Assembly: GCA_000237975.1 (NCBI GenBank)
Contig: CP003179.1
Coordinates: forward strand, 186,001-250,000
DNA from: Sulfobacillus acidophilus DSM 10332
GTDB lineage: Bacteria > Bacillota > Sulfobacillia > Sulfobacillales > Sulfobacillaceae
Direction: 5' to 3'
DNA: 64,000 nt
Positions 40,910 to 50,428 of this stretch are shown here, one piece after another. The translations under genes were made by a program, and so were the position numbers. The number at the start of each line of letters is the position of its first letter. The stretch's first letter is position 1. The notes below the pieces were generated by a model. The model saw only the letters and a list, made by a program, of their open reading frames with translations. It did not search any database and had not been told where the DNA came from.

Positions 40910-43277
40910 ACAAGCGCGCCAAGAGGCGTTAACCCCTGGGATTAACGTATTGGTCGAAGCGGGCGCCGGCACCGGCAAGACCACGCTTTTGGTCAATCGG
41001 GCCCTGACCGCCCTCCTTGAGGAGGGTATCCCGCCCGCCCGTCTCGTCCTGATTACGTTTATGGAAAAAGCGGCCGATGAAATTTTGCAGCGACTCCAAA
41101 AGCGGCTCACCGAGGCCATGACCGGTCCGGATGGTCGGATCCGTCAGCGAGCCGAGGCGGCCCTCACGGATCTCCAACACGCGGCCATCACCACAATTCA
41201 TGGGTTTTGTCACGGGATCGTGACCCGTCACGGGTTGGGTCGCGGCCTACCGTTGACTTTTCGCGTATTGTCGCCCTATGAAGCCGATCGGTTTTGGGAA
41301 GACGTTTTCCGTCAATGGTTGGACCGTGTGCCGGAGGCGGGCGAGACGGCCTGGGGATTGGTCGAGGCGGGGGTTCCTTTACGTCACTTGATCACCTGGG
41401 CCCGCGATTTGACCCGCTGGCCGGATTGGCCGGAATTACCGTCGGTCACCGTGGATTATCAAGGGTTTTTGGACAGGACGCGTCAGGCGGCCGAACACTA
41501 TCGAACGGTCGCCCTGAACGAGGCGGACGCTCAGGATGGCGGGCGGCAGCAAATCGCCCGGATTTACCAAGAGATACAAGAGATAACGATGCGTTCGCGG
41601 GAGCAATGGCCGCGACGGATCGCCTATTGGACGGTGGATGCCCCTAAAGGTAATCAAAAAAATTGGCGGCACGGCGATCAACTAAAAGAGCAGAAAGCCT
41701 GGATTACCCAATTGCGGGAGGAGTTGAACCGTCTTCGGCAGCGGATGGCGGATCAGTGGTTGGCCCGTTGGGCTAACATCGTCCGGCAATCCTTGCGGCC
41801 CTTGTGGCGGGAACGACGCTTTGCCGCCCAAGCGTTAACGTATGACGATTTATTGTACGAGGCGCAACGCTTGGTGCACGATCCCGAAGTCCAGGCGTCG
41901 GAATATGCCCGCTATGACTTGATTTTGGTCGACGAATTTCAAGATACCGATCCGGTACAAAGTGACCTCATTTTACGCTTGGCGACGGCTCCCGGAGCCG
42001 CCCCGGGCCGGCTGACGCCGGGCCGCTTGTTTTTGGTGGGGGATCCGAAACAGTCGATTTACCGCTTTCGGGGAGCCGATGTCGAAGCCTACACCGATGT
42101 CCGGCGGCAATTGACCCGGGTTATCCCGATTGTGCAAAATTTCCGGTCGCAGCCAGACATTCTCGACTATGTCAATCGCCAATTCCTTGATCGTTGGCCT
42201 GCCGAACCGGATCCGGCGGTTCCCTATGTCCCTCCCTATCAACCGCTTCAACCGGCCATCGAAGCCGATAACCGGCCTCATGTTTGGGAACTGACGCGAG
42301 AGGCCTGCCAGACGGTGGATCAATGCCGTCGGGCAGAGGCAGAACGTATCGCCGAGATGCTTTTGACGGCGAAGCGGGAACAGTGGCCGGTCCGGGACGG
42401 TCATGGAGGAGAGCGACCGCTGGAGTGGGGCGATGTGGCGATTGTGGTCCCGGCCCGCACCGGGCTCGACATCTACCGCCAAGTCTTAACCGCGCACGGG
42501 ATTCCGGTCGCGCCGTCGGCCGGTCGCGGCTTTTTTCGGCGTGATGAAGTGCGCGGCTTTCAATGCTTATGCCAGGCCCTGGCGGATCCGTGGAACCCGG
42601 TGTGGTGGGTGGGATTTGTGACCTCCCCTTGGGTTGGACTCTCGCTCGAAAGGCTGGCCCAGCATCGGCTTTTGGGGGGGACTTGGGACTTGTGGGATCC
42701 CGGTAACGGGGGAGACCCCACGGTCCGGCAATGGATGGAACGGCTTCGTTATCAAGCGGAGCACCGCTGGTTTGATGCCCCGGAGACCTTATTGGATTGG
42801 GCCCTAGAAACAACCGGATATGCCGAGGCTTTAAGGCACCGGCCAGCTCCGGTGGCGTTGGCCAATTTGGGTAAGCTGCGGGATCTGGCACGGGAGTTGG
42901 GCGATCGCTGGGGAATGGCCGAATTTGCCCGCTGGCTGACGGACCAAGTGACACGGCAAATTCCGGAGGACGAAGCGCCATTACCGGCTATGGGGGATCA
43001 AGTGGTGTTTTCGACGGTCCATCAAGCCAAGGGGTTAGAATGGCCTTTGGTGGTGGTGGCGAACTGGCGCAAGGGTTCGACGAAATTGGGCAGCGGCTTG
43101 CACTATGATCCGCGCACCGGGCTTTTGGCATTGAAAACGGACATATGGCAAAGCTCGGATTACGAGACGATGAATGTGCGCCATGAGGCCCGGGAAGAAG
43201 CCGAAGCCGACCGTATGCGGTACGTGGCGCTGACCCGAGCCCGGGATTATTTGCTGGTGTTCGATCCGTTGTCGTAA
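40884..43277 (+). CDS. UvrD/AddA-like helicase without nuclease domain
   Basis: The 797-residue product is a superfamily 1 helicase: Walker A GAGTGKTT at residues 27-34, LITFMEKAADEI, LILVDEFQDTDPVQ (motif II), LVGDPKQSIYRFRGAD (motif III), VFSTVHQAKGLEWPLVVV (motif V) and RYVALTRARDYLLVF (motif VI). It stops right after motif VI; Bacillus AddA continues for several hundred residues with a second nuclease domain. The stop is followed by another stop and an unrelated gene, so this is not a frameshift. ATG 40884 has AAGGAAGTG upstream. Confidence 0.85.
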   Translation: MTGMQRLDEQARQEALTPGINVLVEAGAGTGKTTLLVNRALTALLEEGIPPARLVLITFMEKAADEILQRLQKRLTEAMTGPDGRIRQRAEAALTDLQHAAITTIHGFCHGIVTRHGLGRGLPLTFRVLSPYEADRFWEDVFRQWLDRVPEAGETAWGLVEAGVPLRHLITWARDLTRWPDWPELPSVTVDYQGFLDRTRQAAEHYRTVALNEADAQDGGRQQIARIYQEIQEITMRSREQWPRRIAYWTVDAPKGNQKNWRHGDQLKEQKAWITQLREELNRLRQRMADQWLARWANIVRQSLRPLWRERRFAAQALTYDDLLYEAQRLVHDPEVQASEYARYDLILVDEFQDTDPVQSDLILRLATAPGAAPGRLTPGRLFLVGDPKQSIYRFRGADVEAYTDVRRQLTRVIPIVQNFRSQPDILDYVNRQFLDRWPAEPDPAVPYVPPYQPLQPAIEADNRPHVWELTREACQTVDQCRRAEAERIAEMLLTAKREQWPVRDGHGGERPLEWGDVAIVVPARTGLDIYRQVLTAHGIPVAPSAGRGFFRRDEVRGFQCLCQALADPWNPVWWVGFVTSPWVGLSLERLAQHRLLGGTWDLWDPGNGGDPTVRQWMERLRYQAEHRWFDAPETLLDWALETTGYAEALRHRPAPVALANLGKLRDLARELGDRWGMAEFARWLTDQVTRQIPEDEAPLPAMGDQVVFSTVHQAKGLEWPLVVVANWRKGSTKLGSGLHYDPRTGLLALKTDIWQSSDYETMNVRHEAREEAEADRMRYVALTRARDYLLVFDPLS

Positions 43278-43327
43278 TAGACATGGAGCACGGACTGGGG
43301 CATATCCTGTCCCAGGAGGTGTTTCCC

Positions 43328-44356
43328 GTGTGGCGGGTCTGGCTTTTAGTGGGTATGGTCGGGATCTTGGTGTTTGGATTAGGGTGGCACCGGGTATCCG
43401 GCTGGAAGGTGGAGGCGGGCCCCACGGTCGTCAACCTGCCGTTGGGTACGGCTGCCGGCAAAGCGGTGGGTTTGGATGGGCGCGTCTACGGCCCGCTCAC
43501 CTTTGCGGTAGGGGCTCAAGGGCTCGCCGTGGCCGACACCTATCATGAGCAGTTGCTGTGGTTTGGCCGGGGGCCGGTTACCCGGCGGGCCTTGCCGGGC
43601 ATGTTGGTGGAAGATATGGTCATGACCCCGGACGGGGTTCCCTTGGTGGCCGACAACCGGGGATCGGCGATTTGGCGGGTGGGAGCCCCTCGGACGACGC
43701 CGTTGATTAAGTTTGCCGCCACCCGGGGCTATACCGAAGCCATATGGCATATGGGGGTGACGACCGATCATCTGTATGTGGAGTATGTCCGTCTCGGTCG
43801 CGGTGGATTTTCCGTGCGATTGGACGAGTATCGCCTGTCGGGCCAATTTGTCCGGCAAGTGGCGTTAACCCAGAGCGGCCGTCAGGGCAGTTGGCTTCCT
43901 CTCGCCGGATTGCCCATTTCCGCCCCGGTGCGGACTTTTGTCGCGGGCGGCAACGGCGTCTTGTATGTGGAACCCGCGTTGGCGGACGGAGCCACGCCGG
44001 TCATTCAACTCTACCGGTCAAACGGACAATACCTGGGCCAAGTGACCGTGCAAGCCGGAGAGCCTATCCAGCATTTGGACTTGTTAGGGGTGAATCACGA
44101 GGGCTGGCTTTATCTCGGGGTCAATTTGACGGAGGCGCATCGCGCTCGGGTTTTAATCATCACGAGTCGCGGAACCCCGGTCACCGAATTCCCGGTCCGG
44201 GCCGTCGCCCTTTATGCGGCCACGTATGGCCGGGTGACCCCGAACGGTACATTGTATCTTGACCAAAGTACCGCGACCCGCTATCGCCTGCAAACGTGGA
44301 GGGTCGTCTCCTATCGTCAATGGCGGTGGGGCTTTTTTTCCCGCCCAGCCCATTGA
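43328..44356 (+). CDS. Membrane-anchored protein, possible beta-propeller, unknown function
   Basis: The 342-residue product has one N-terminal membrane segment (about 4-22) and an outward domain with repeated beta-rich units such as GPLTFAVGAQGLAVADTYHE and EDMVMTPDGVPLVADNRG, which recall NHL/YVTN-type beta-propeller blades. I recognise no specific family. GTG 43328 is chosen because CAGGAGGT lies seven bases upstream; ATG 43283 in frame lacks such a site. It follows the helicase gene closely. Confidence 0.6.
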   Translation: MWRVWLLVGMVGILVFGLGWHRVSGWKVEAGPTVVNLPLGTAAGKAVGLDGRVYGPLTFAVGAQGLAVADTYHEQLLWFGRGPVTRRALPGMLVEDMVMTPDGVPLVADNRGSAIWRVGAPRTTPLIKFAATRGYTEAIWHMGVTTDHLYVEYVRLGRGGFSVRLDEYRLSGQFVRQVALTQSGRQGSWLPLAGLPISAPVRTFVAGGNGVLYVEPALADGATPVIQLYRSNGQYLGQVTVQAGEPIQHLDLLGVNHEGWLYLGVNLTEAHRARVLIITSRGTPVTEFPVRAVALYAATYGRVTPNGTLYLDQSTATRYRLQTWRVVSYRQWRWGFFSRPAH

Positions 44357-44470
44357 CCATCCCTTCGGGGGGCGGCGTTTCTTCCCGCTTCGGAATTGGT
44401 GTACACTATCGGTAATTACCTCAGTGAATAAACGTGCTGGGCAAGACCACTGGGCATTGAGGAGGCATGA

Positions 44471-45655
44471 ATGAAACACTTTCCTTCGGCGGTGTGGGCC
44501 ACCGCCTTTGCGACATTTGTCGCTTTCATGGGAATCGGGGTGGTGGATCCGTTACTGCCGTTAATCGGGCGGGCCATGGGGGCGACACATGCCGAAGTGG
44601 AGTGGCTTTTCACCAGCTATATTGCCGTGATGGCTTTGACGATGCTGGTATCGGGGGTGTTGGGGACTCGCCTCGGCGGGAAACGCACGATGCTGCTGGG
44701 ACTGGGGTTAGTGGTGGTGTTCGCGACGTTGTCCGGGAAATCGCCCTCGATTGAATTTCTCGCGATTGTGCGTGGTGGGTGGGGATTAGGCAACGCCTTT
44801 TTCACGTCGACCGCCCTTTCCATTATCGTCGGATTGTCGACCGGGGGTATGGGTCCGGCCATTACTCTTTATGAAGCCGCCCTGGGCCTCGGAATTGCGA
44901 CCGGTCCCCTATTGGGCGGGTTTTTAGGCAGCTATTCCTGGCGCGATCCCTTTTTTGGCACCGCGACGCTGATGGCCATCGCCTTTTTGGCGACGTATTT
45001 TTTGGTCAAAGAGCCGGCACGTCGGGAAACTCCGCGGACTGCCCGCGACATTTTCCGGGCGTTAGGCTATCGTCCGGTTTTGACCAATGCGTTGATTGGG
45101 CTCACCTATAGCTTCGCGTTCTTCACGATTTTGGCCTACTCTCCGCTTACCTTGTCCCATTTGTCGCCGGTGGCCTTGGGCCTGACGTATTTTGCCTGGG
45201 GCATTTTGGTGGCGTTCTCGTCGGTGGTGGTGGTCAACTGGCTGATTGCCCGGTGGTCGCCGATGACCGTCCTCAAAGTCAATTTGGCGGTGCTCATCGG
45301 GGTGTTGGTTCTGATGGGATTTTTGCCGTCCCAGGATTTGTTGGGATTAGTGGTGGCCACCGGATTCTTTTGTGGCATCAGCAATGCGCTCTTTACCACG
45401 TTAGCGATGGAAGTCTCGCCTTTTCCGCGCTCGATTGCTTCCGGCGCCTATAACTTCGTCCGCTGGGCGGGCGCGGCGATTGCCCCGGCGTTGGCCGGCT
45501 GGATTGGGCAACGGTTTGGACTCACTTGGCCCTTTTTCTTGGCGGCGGGGGTTCTCTTTTTCGGGTGGGTGGCGTTAATGCCGGCGACCCGATTGTTAGA
45601 GGGGGCGCTTAGGCAACATGGCGACCACTTGGCGCGGGAGGTGAAAACGTCATGA
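44471..45655 (+). CDS. MFS transporter (multidrug-type)
   Basis: The 394-residue product has twelve predicted spans; VVDPLLPLIGRAMGATHAEVE at the start and the conserved GTRLGGKRTMLLG loop place it in the MFS drug/H+ antiporter group. The ATG follows GAGGAGGCATGA. TACACT at 44403 may be its -10. Its stop overlaps the folP start as ATGA, so it is transcribed with the folate genes; a link to pteridine or sulfonamide export is possible but not shown. Confidence 0.85.
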   Translation: MKHFPSAVWATAFATFVAFMGIGVVDPLLPLIGRAMGATHAEVEWLFTSYIAVMALTMLVSGVLGTRLGGKRTMLLGLGLVVVFATLSGKSPSIEFLAIVRGGWGLGNAFFTSTALSIIVGLSTGGMGPAITLYEAALGLGIATGPLLGGFLGSYSWRDPFFGTATLMAIAFLATYFLVKEPARRETPRTARDIFRALGYRPVLTNALIGLTYSFAFFTILAYSPLTLSHLSPVALGLTYFAWGILVAFSSVVVVNWLIARWSPMTVLKVNLAVLIGVLVLMGFLPSQDLLGLVVATGFFCGISNALFTTLAMEVSPFPRSIASGAYNFVRWAGAAIAPALAGWIGQRFGLTWPFFLAAGVLFFGWVALMPATRLLEGALRQHGDHLAREVKTS

Positions 45656-46482
45656 GCCGACAATTTCACTGGGGCCGGGGTACGTGGACTTTCGGGCAGC
45701 GGATCTATGTCCTGGGCATTTTGAATCTAACCCCGGACTCCTTTTCTGACGGGCATCCGGCCAATTTGGACCCTGAGGTCATTTTGGAACGGGCTCGACA
45801 AATGGTCGAAGACGGAGTCGACGGGTTTGATGTCGGGGCCGAATCCACCCGGCCCGGATATCGCCCGGTCCCGTGGCAAGAGGAGTGGGACAGGCTCCAG
45901 ACGGTTCTTCCGCGGCTACGCGAGGCGTTTAGCCATTTACCGATATCGGTGGATACCCAAAAGGCCGAAGTGGCCGAACGGGCTTTGGCGGCGGGAGCCG
46001 ATATCATAAACGATGTGACGGGGTTTACCCGTCCGGAAATGGTAGCCGTGGCCCAAGCGTCCCGAGCCGGCATCATTCTCATGTTTAATCAAGACGCGGT
46101 CTTTCCTCCCGGCACCGTCACCATCCATCATTTAACGGCGTTTTTTCAAGCTCAATTAGACCGGATGCAGGCGGCGGGGGTTGCCCCCGACCGGATCCTC
46201 ATCGACCCCGGCCTCGGGTTTGCCTATCGGGGTGACGATAACTGGCGGATTCTCCAAGAACTACCCCATCTGAAAGGGTTTGGCGCCGGGCTTTTAGTGG
46301 GACATAGCCGGAAGAGCTTTTTAGGGCAAGTGACCGGTCATGCCCGACCGACGGATCGGGACCCGGCGACGGCGGCCTTAACGGCCGTGGTCGGCACGCT
46401 CGGTGCCGATGTGGTCCGTGTGCATCGGGTGGACTGGAATCGGGACGCCGTCCGGGTGGCCGAAGTGTGGAGGCGCTCATAA
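45652..46482 (+). CDS. folP: Dihydropteroate synthase
   Basis: FolP joins hydroxymethyl-dihydropterin pyrophosphate and p-aminobenzoate. The 276-residue product has VLGILNLTPDSFSDG, DVGAESTRPGYRPV, SVDTQKAEVAERAL, DVTGF, the DPGLGF region and GHSRKSFLG. ATG overlaps the MFS stop. folB starts within the stop codon of folP (TAATG). Confidence 0.96.
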   Translation: MSRQFHWGRGTWTFGQRIYVLGILNLTPDSFSDGHPANLDPEVILERARQMVEDGVDGFDVGAESTRPGYRPVPWQEEWDRLQTVLPRLREAFSHLPISVDTQKAEVAERALAAGADIINDVTGFTRPEMVAVAQASRAGIILMFNQDAVFPPGTVTIHHLTAFFQAQLDRMQAAGVAPDRILIDPGLGFAYRGDDNWRILQELPHLKGFGAGLLVGHSRKSFLGQVTGHARPTDRDPATAALTAVVGTLGADVVRVHRVDWNRDAVRVAEVWRRS

Positions 46483-46838
46483 TGGGGTGGATTTATTTAC
46501 GTCGGTTACGGTTTTTTGCCGTTCATGGACTTTTGCCGGAGGAGCGTCGACACCCGCAGGAATTTTGGGTGGACGTCCGCTGTCAGGTCGACTTCAAGCG
46601 GGCGTCGGAAACTGACGATGTGGCGGATACGGTGAACTATGCCGATATCGTGGCGGCGGTGCGGTCGGTCGTGGAGGGTGAGCCCGTCAATTTGTTGGAA
46701 CGGTTGGCCCGGCAGGTGGCTGAGGCGGTTCGTGCCGTAGACCGGCGGATCGGGGCGATTGAAGTGACGATCACCAAGGTTCGCCCGCCCTTTCCGGTGG
46801 ATAGCGCCGGCGTGGAGGTGACGTGGTACGCCGATTAA
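46482..46838 (+). CDS. folB: Dihydroneopterin aldolase
   Basis: The 118-residue product contains YLRRLRFFAVHGLLPEERRHPQ, the DVADTVNYADI segment and INLLE-like VNLLERLA, all FolB features. It splits dihydroneopterin to hydroxymethyl-dihydropterin. The ATG at 46482 shares its A with the folP stop TAA and has GTGGAGG upstream. Confidence 0.95.
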   Translation: MGWIYLRRLRFFAVHGLLPEERRHPQEFWVDVRCQVDFKRASETDDVADTVNYADIVAAVRSVVEGEPVNLLERLARQVAEAVRAVDRRIGAIEVTITKVRPPFPVDSAGVEVTWYAD

Positions 46839-47352
46839 AGTCACGGTCGGCTTGGGATCCAATTTGGGCGATTCGCACGGGCTTTTAAAGCGGGCGGCGG
46901 AGGCTGTTTTAGCTCAAGATCCGACCGCGCGGTTCTCGTCGCTGTACCGGACCGCTCCCCAAGGCGGGCCTCCCCAGCCGGACTATTTGAATGCGGTCGT
47001 GCAATGGGAAACCGATTGGGATCTGCCTACGCTTTGGGCCTTTTGTCGCGGGTTGGAGGCGGAGGCGGGACGGGTGCGTACCGTGCGCTTTGGACCGCGG
47101 ACCCTCGATGTGGACATTCTTTGTTACGGGCGGCATCTGACGGAAAAACCGCCTGTCATCCTGCCGCATCCGCGGATGAAGGATCGCCGCTTTGTGCTCG
47201 AGCCGTTAACCGAAATTGATCCGGAGTGCCGGGTACCGCCGGATGACACCCCGGTTCTCACTCTTTTACGGCGCGTCTTAAATCAGGAGGTGCAGCGATT
47301 ACCGCCATGGGAGGTTTTTCCTCGCAATACCGGCCGGTCGTCGAACAGTTAG
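46834..47352 (+). CDS. folK: 2-amino-4-hydroxy-6-hydroxymethyldihydropteridine pyrophosphokinase
   Basis: FolK pyrophosphorylates the pterin substrate of FolP. The frame encodes IKVTVGLGSNLGDS, then YRTAPQGGPPQPDYLNAV, RFGPRTLDVDILCYG and LPHPRMKDRRFVLEPL. The first canonical start in frame, TTG at 46852, would remove the first beta-strand, which is part of the core fold. The stop-to-stop frame begins at 46822, and the only plausible codons there are ACG 46828 or ATT 46834. ATT overlaps the folB stop as ATTAA and is taken here; GGAGGTGA lies at 46814-46821. The start is therefore uncertain. Confidence 0.85.
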   Translation: MKVTVGLGSNLGDSHGLLKRAAEAVLAQDPTARFSSLYRTAPQGGPPQPDYLNAVVQWETDWDLPTLWAFCRGLEAEAGRVRTVRFGPRTLDVDILCYGRHLTEKPPVILPHPRMKDRRFVLEPLTEIDPECRVPPDDTPVLTLLRRVLNQEVQRLPPWEVFPRNTGRSSNS

Positions 47353-48107
47353 CGACCCGTTGGGTCGGCCATCCTACCGAACTTTTTGACAGTATCGACT
47401 CAACCAACCGATATCTCAAACAGGTGGTCGAACGGGGGAGCGCTTCGCCCGGGCAGGCGGTGTGGGCCGATCAGCAAGTGGAGGGCCGGGGCCGCCGGGA
47501 CAGGTCATGGTGGTCGCCGCCTGGGCTGAACATCTATACGTCGGTTGCAGTGGTCTTACCCGACGATCGCACCCCTTCGCTGGTGAGCTTATTGGCCGGG
47601 GTGGCACTGGTGAACGCCGTCAACGAGCTGAGTCATGCATCGGTCGCGGCTTTGAAGTGGCCTAACGATTGTGTCATTGAAGGATATAAGTTTGCCGGGG
47701 TGTTGGTGGAGGCGGTTCCGCTGGATCGGTTATGGGCCGTCATTGGCATGGGCATCAATGTCAACCAGCCGCCTCATCCGGAATTTCCGCATGCGTTATC
47801 CCTCAAAGAGGCGTTGGGGCGGAGTTTTGATCGCGGTACCTTGTGGGAGCATCTTATGCGTTCTTTGGAAGAGGCGTTTGATAGCTGGCGCCGGGAGGGG
47901 GACGCTTGGGTGCTGGATCAATGGACGCGGCGGTCGGCGACCTTAGGGCAGGACGTGGCGATTATCGAGCCGGGACGTCCCGTATGGTTTGGGTTTGCCG
48001 AGCGCGTGGATGCCGACGGCGGACTCTGGGTGCGCCGCGACGGGGTGCCGGTGAAAATTATGGCCGGCGACGTCAGTGTGCGCCGGCCGGACGGATCCTA
48101 CAGTTGA
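47307..48107 (+). CDS. birA: Biotin-[acetyl-CoA-carboxylase] ligase, short form without HTH domain
   Basis: The 266-residue product attaches biotin to carboxylases: DSIDSTNRYLK, GRGRRDRSW (biotinyl-AMP loop), LKWPNDCVI, KFAGVLVEA and GMGINVNQP, followed by a C-terminal SH3-like domain. No N-terminal helix-turn-helix is present, so it cannot act as the biotin repressor. The ATG at 47307 lies in the end of folK; AGGAGGTG is 14 bases upstream, and a possible ATT start at 47298 has better spacing. The last 10 bases overlap convergent ribH. Confidence 0.92.
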   Translation: MGGFSSQYRPVVEQLATRWVGHPTELFDSIDSTNRYLKQVVERGSASPGQAVWADQQVEGRGRRDRSWWSPPGLNIYTSVAVVLPDDRTPSLVSLLAGVALVNAVNELSHASVAALKWPNDCVIEGYKFAGVLVEAVPLDRLWAVIGMGINVNQPPHPEFPHALSLKEALGRSFDRGTLWEHLMRSLEEAFDSWRREGDAWVLDQWTRRSATLGQDVAIIEPGRPVWFGFAERVDADGGLWVRRDGVPVKIMAGDVSVRRPDGSYS

Positions 48108-48559
48108 CGATATAGCGACATCATTTCTAAAGCGGTGAGCGCGGCTTCCGCCCCTTTATTGCCGGATTTGCCGCCGGCTCGCGCTTCGGCCTGTTCGACC
48201 GTATCGGTGGTCAATATGCCGAACACCACCGGAATCCGGCCTTCGTGGGCGGCCCGGGCCAAACCTTGGGTTACGGAACTCGCCACATAGTCAAAGTGCG
48301 GGGTTTCGCCGCGAATGACGGCCCCCAAAGCGATGATGGCGTGATAGGGTTTGTCCAATAAGCGGAAAACGACGCCGGGAATTTCAAACGCGCCGGGAAC
48401 GACAATAATATCGATTTGCTCGTCCGTCACGCCATGTTGCGCCAGCGCCTTTTGGCAGCCTTTTAATAAGCCGTCGGTAACGGTTTGGTTAAACCGACTC
48501 ACAATCACCGCGATTCGCACCGGTTCCGGCGGAATCCACGTACCTTCATACCATGCCAT
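48098..48559 (-). CDS. ribH: 6,7-dimethyl-8-ribityllumazine synthase
   Basis: The 153-residue product makes the lumazine precursor of riboflavin: IAVIVSRFNQTVTDGLLKG, VVPGAFEIPGVV, ALGAVIRGETPHFDYV and FGILTTDTVEQAEAR are diagnostic. It forms 60-mer or pentamer shells in relatives. Last gene of the ribD-ribE-ribBA-ribH operon, 27 bases after ribBA. Confidence 0.97.
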   Translation of the reverse strand: MAWYEGTWIPPEPVRIAVIVSRFNQTVTDGLLKGCQKALAQHGVTDEQIDIIVVPGAFEIPGVVFRLLDKPYHAIIALGAVIRGETPHFDYVASSVTQGLARAAHEGRIPVVFGILTTDTVEQAEARAGGKSGNKGAEAALTALEMMSLYRQL

Positions 48560-48586
48560 AGAGGCTCTCCTTCCCGGGTGGGCCGG

Positions 48587-49789
48587 TTAATCCATCCAGT
48601 GCCCCATTTTGAGTTTCTTAGTTTCCAGATAAAACGCGTTATGCGGCGTTTCCGGGGCTTTAAGCGGGACCCGCTCGACGATTTCCAACCCGTATCCTTC
48701 TAAGGCATAATATTTTTTCGGGTTGTTGGTTAACAGCCGTAATTGGCGGATGCCCAGATCGGCCAAGATTTGAGCGCCGACGCCATAATCCCGCATGTCC
48801 GGGGGAAACCCCAGCGCCTGGTTGGCCGCCACCGTATCCAACCCGGCTTCTTGCAGCGCATAGGCTTTAATCTTGTTGGCCAACCCGATGCCGCGCCCTT
48901 CCTGACGCATATATAAGAGGCATCCGCGGCCCTCGGCCGCAATTTGGCGAAGGGCCAAATCCAATTGATCGCCGCAGTCGCACCGTAACGAGCCGAAGAC
49001 GTCGCCGGTCAAGCATTCCGAGTGAACGCGGGTCAAAACCGGGCGTCCGTCGGCGACGTCACCCATCACGAGAGCCAAATGGGTCGCCCCGTTTAATTTT
49101 TCCGTATAGGCGATGGCCCGAAAGGTACCGTAACGGGTCGGCAGTTGGGCCTCCCCTTCCCGCACAAACAGGCGTTCTTGCTGCATCCGGTACCGAATTA
49201 AATCGGCAATGCTGATGATTTTCAATTGATGTTCGCGCGCAAACGCGATCAATTCGGGCAGCCGGGCCATTTGGCCATCCGGTTGCATGATTTCACAGAT
49301 CACCGCTACCGGGTCTAAACCGGCCAAACGGGCCAAATCCACACCCGCCTCGGTGTGACCCGGCCGTCGCAGCACTCCCCCGGGCTTGGCGCGTAAGGGG
49401 AAAATATGACCCGGGCGCACCAGATCGTCCGGGCGGGATGCCGGATTGGCTAGAACCCGGATGGTCTCCGCCCGGTCGGCGGCGGAAATACCGGTCGTTA
49501 CCCCTTGCCGGGCGTCGACCGATACCGTGAACGCGGTTTGCATGGAATCTTGCGAGACTTCCACCATGGGGGGGAGCGCCAGACGATCGATCCAGTCGGG
49601 ATCCATGGGGACACAGATGAGGCCCCGACCATATTGGGCCATGAAATTAATCGCCTCGGGGGTGACCCGACTGGCGGCCATGACCAAATCGCCTTCATTT
49701 TCCCGACTTTCGTCATCCACCACCACAATCATCTCGCCACGGGCAATGGCTTTAATGGCGTCTTCTATCGGATCAAACGGGTGAGTCAT
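48587..49789 (-). CDS. ribBA: Bifunctional 3,4-dihydroxy-2-butanone-4-phosphate synthase / GTP cyclohydrolase II
   Basis: The 400-residue product has RibB in the first half ([29 protein letters not shown]) and RibA in the second ([21 protein letters not shown] region with the zinc cysteines, RQEGRGIGL). It makes both riboflavin precursors. ATG at 49789 overlaps the ribE stop as ATGA with AAAGGAGG upstream; an upstream in-frame start would add 45 residues absent from the family. Confidence 0.96.
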   Translation of the reverse strand: MTHPFDPIEDAIKAIARGEMIVVVDDESRENEGDLVMAASRVTPEAINFMAQYGRGLICVPMDPDWIDRLALPPMVEVSQDSMQTAFTVSVDARQGVTTGISAADRAETIRVLANPASRPDDLVRPGHIFPLRAKPGGVLRRPGHTEAGVDLARLAGLDPVAVICEIMQPDGQMARLPELIAFAREHQLKIISIADLIRYRMQQERLFVREGEAQLPTRYGTFRAIAYTEKLNGATHLALVMGDVADGRPVLTRVHSECLTGDVFGSLRCDCGDQLDLALRQIAAEGRGCLLYMRQEGRGIGLANKIKAYALQEAGLDTVAANQALGFPPDMRDYGVGAQILADLGIRQLRLLTNNPKKYYALEGYGLEIVERVPLKAPETPHNAFYLETKKLKMGHWMD

Positions 49790-50415
49790 CGGGGCGCCTC
49801 CTTTCCTTTTTCCGTCGAGGGAAGATAAGGATGTAAAAGATGCTCGACATATTTTCCGAGCACGTCGAATTCCAAATTCACCGGCTGACCGGGCGTCCAA
49901 TCGGAGAGGGCCGTCATCTGCCACGTATGAGGAATAATGGTCACAGAAAATGTCGGGGCGTCATGCTCCACCAGGGTCAGGCTGACCCCGTCGACCGTGA
50001 TGGATCCGCGAGGCAAGAGCCATCGAGAAAATTCCGGGGGATATTGAATGGTGACATAATGGATATCGCCGTCTGTCCGAATGTCCCGGATGACCCCTCG
50101 GGTATCGACGTGGCCTAGCACCCAGTGTCCTCCTAAGCGGGTGGACGGGGTCACCGACCGCTCTAAATTGACCGGTCGGCCCGTGGTGACGGTGCCTAGA
50201 GTCGTGAGGTGCAGGGTTGTCGGGCTGACCTGGACATCAAAGGTTTCCCGCGTTATATCAATTACGGTTAGGCACACGCCATCCACCGCCACCGACTCGC
50301 CGAGCACCAGTTCCTCAGCAAATGGGGCTTGAATGGTCAGCCGAATCGTGACCTGATCGGATTCCCGTCGTTGCCGGACGATATGTCCGACCGCCTCCAC
50401 TAGTCCGGTAAACAT
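49786..50415 (-). CDS. ribE: Riboflavin synthase alpha subunit
   Basis: The 209-residue product has two similar half-domains: FTGLVEAVG...[13 protein letters not shown] and [12 protein letters not shown]...[13 protein letters not shown]. It dismutates two lumazines to riboflavin. Second gene in the operon, 13 bases after ribD. Confidence 0.97.
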   Translation of the reverse strand: MFTGLVEAVGHIVRQRRESDQVTIRLTIQAPFAEELVLGESVAVDGVCLTVIDITRETFDVQVSPTTLHLTTLGTVTTGRPVNLERSVTPSTRLGGHWVLGHVDTRGVIRDIRTDGDIHYVTIQYPPEFSRWLLPRGSITVDGVSLTLVEHDAPTFSVTIIPHTWQMTALSDWTPGQPVNLEFDVLGKYVEHLLHPYLPSTEKGKEAPR

Positions 50416-50428
50416 GGCTCACCTCGTT

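Noticed and set aside
40878-43277. Frameshifted full-length AddA
   Set aside because: After motif VI there are two stop codons and a well-supported unrelated gene with its own ribosome-binding site; no nuclease motifs appear in other frames.
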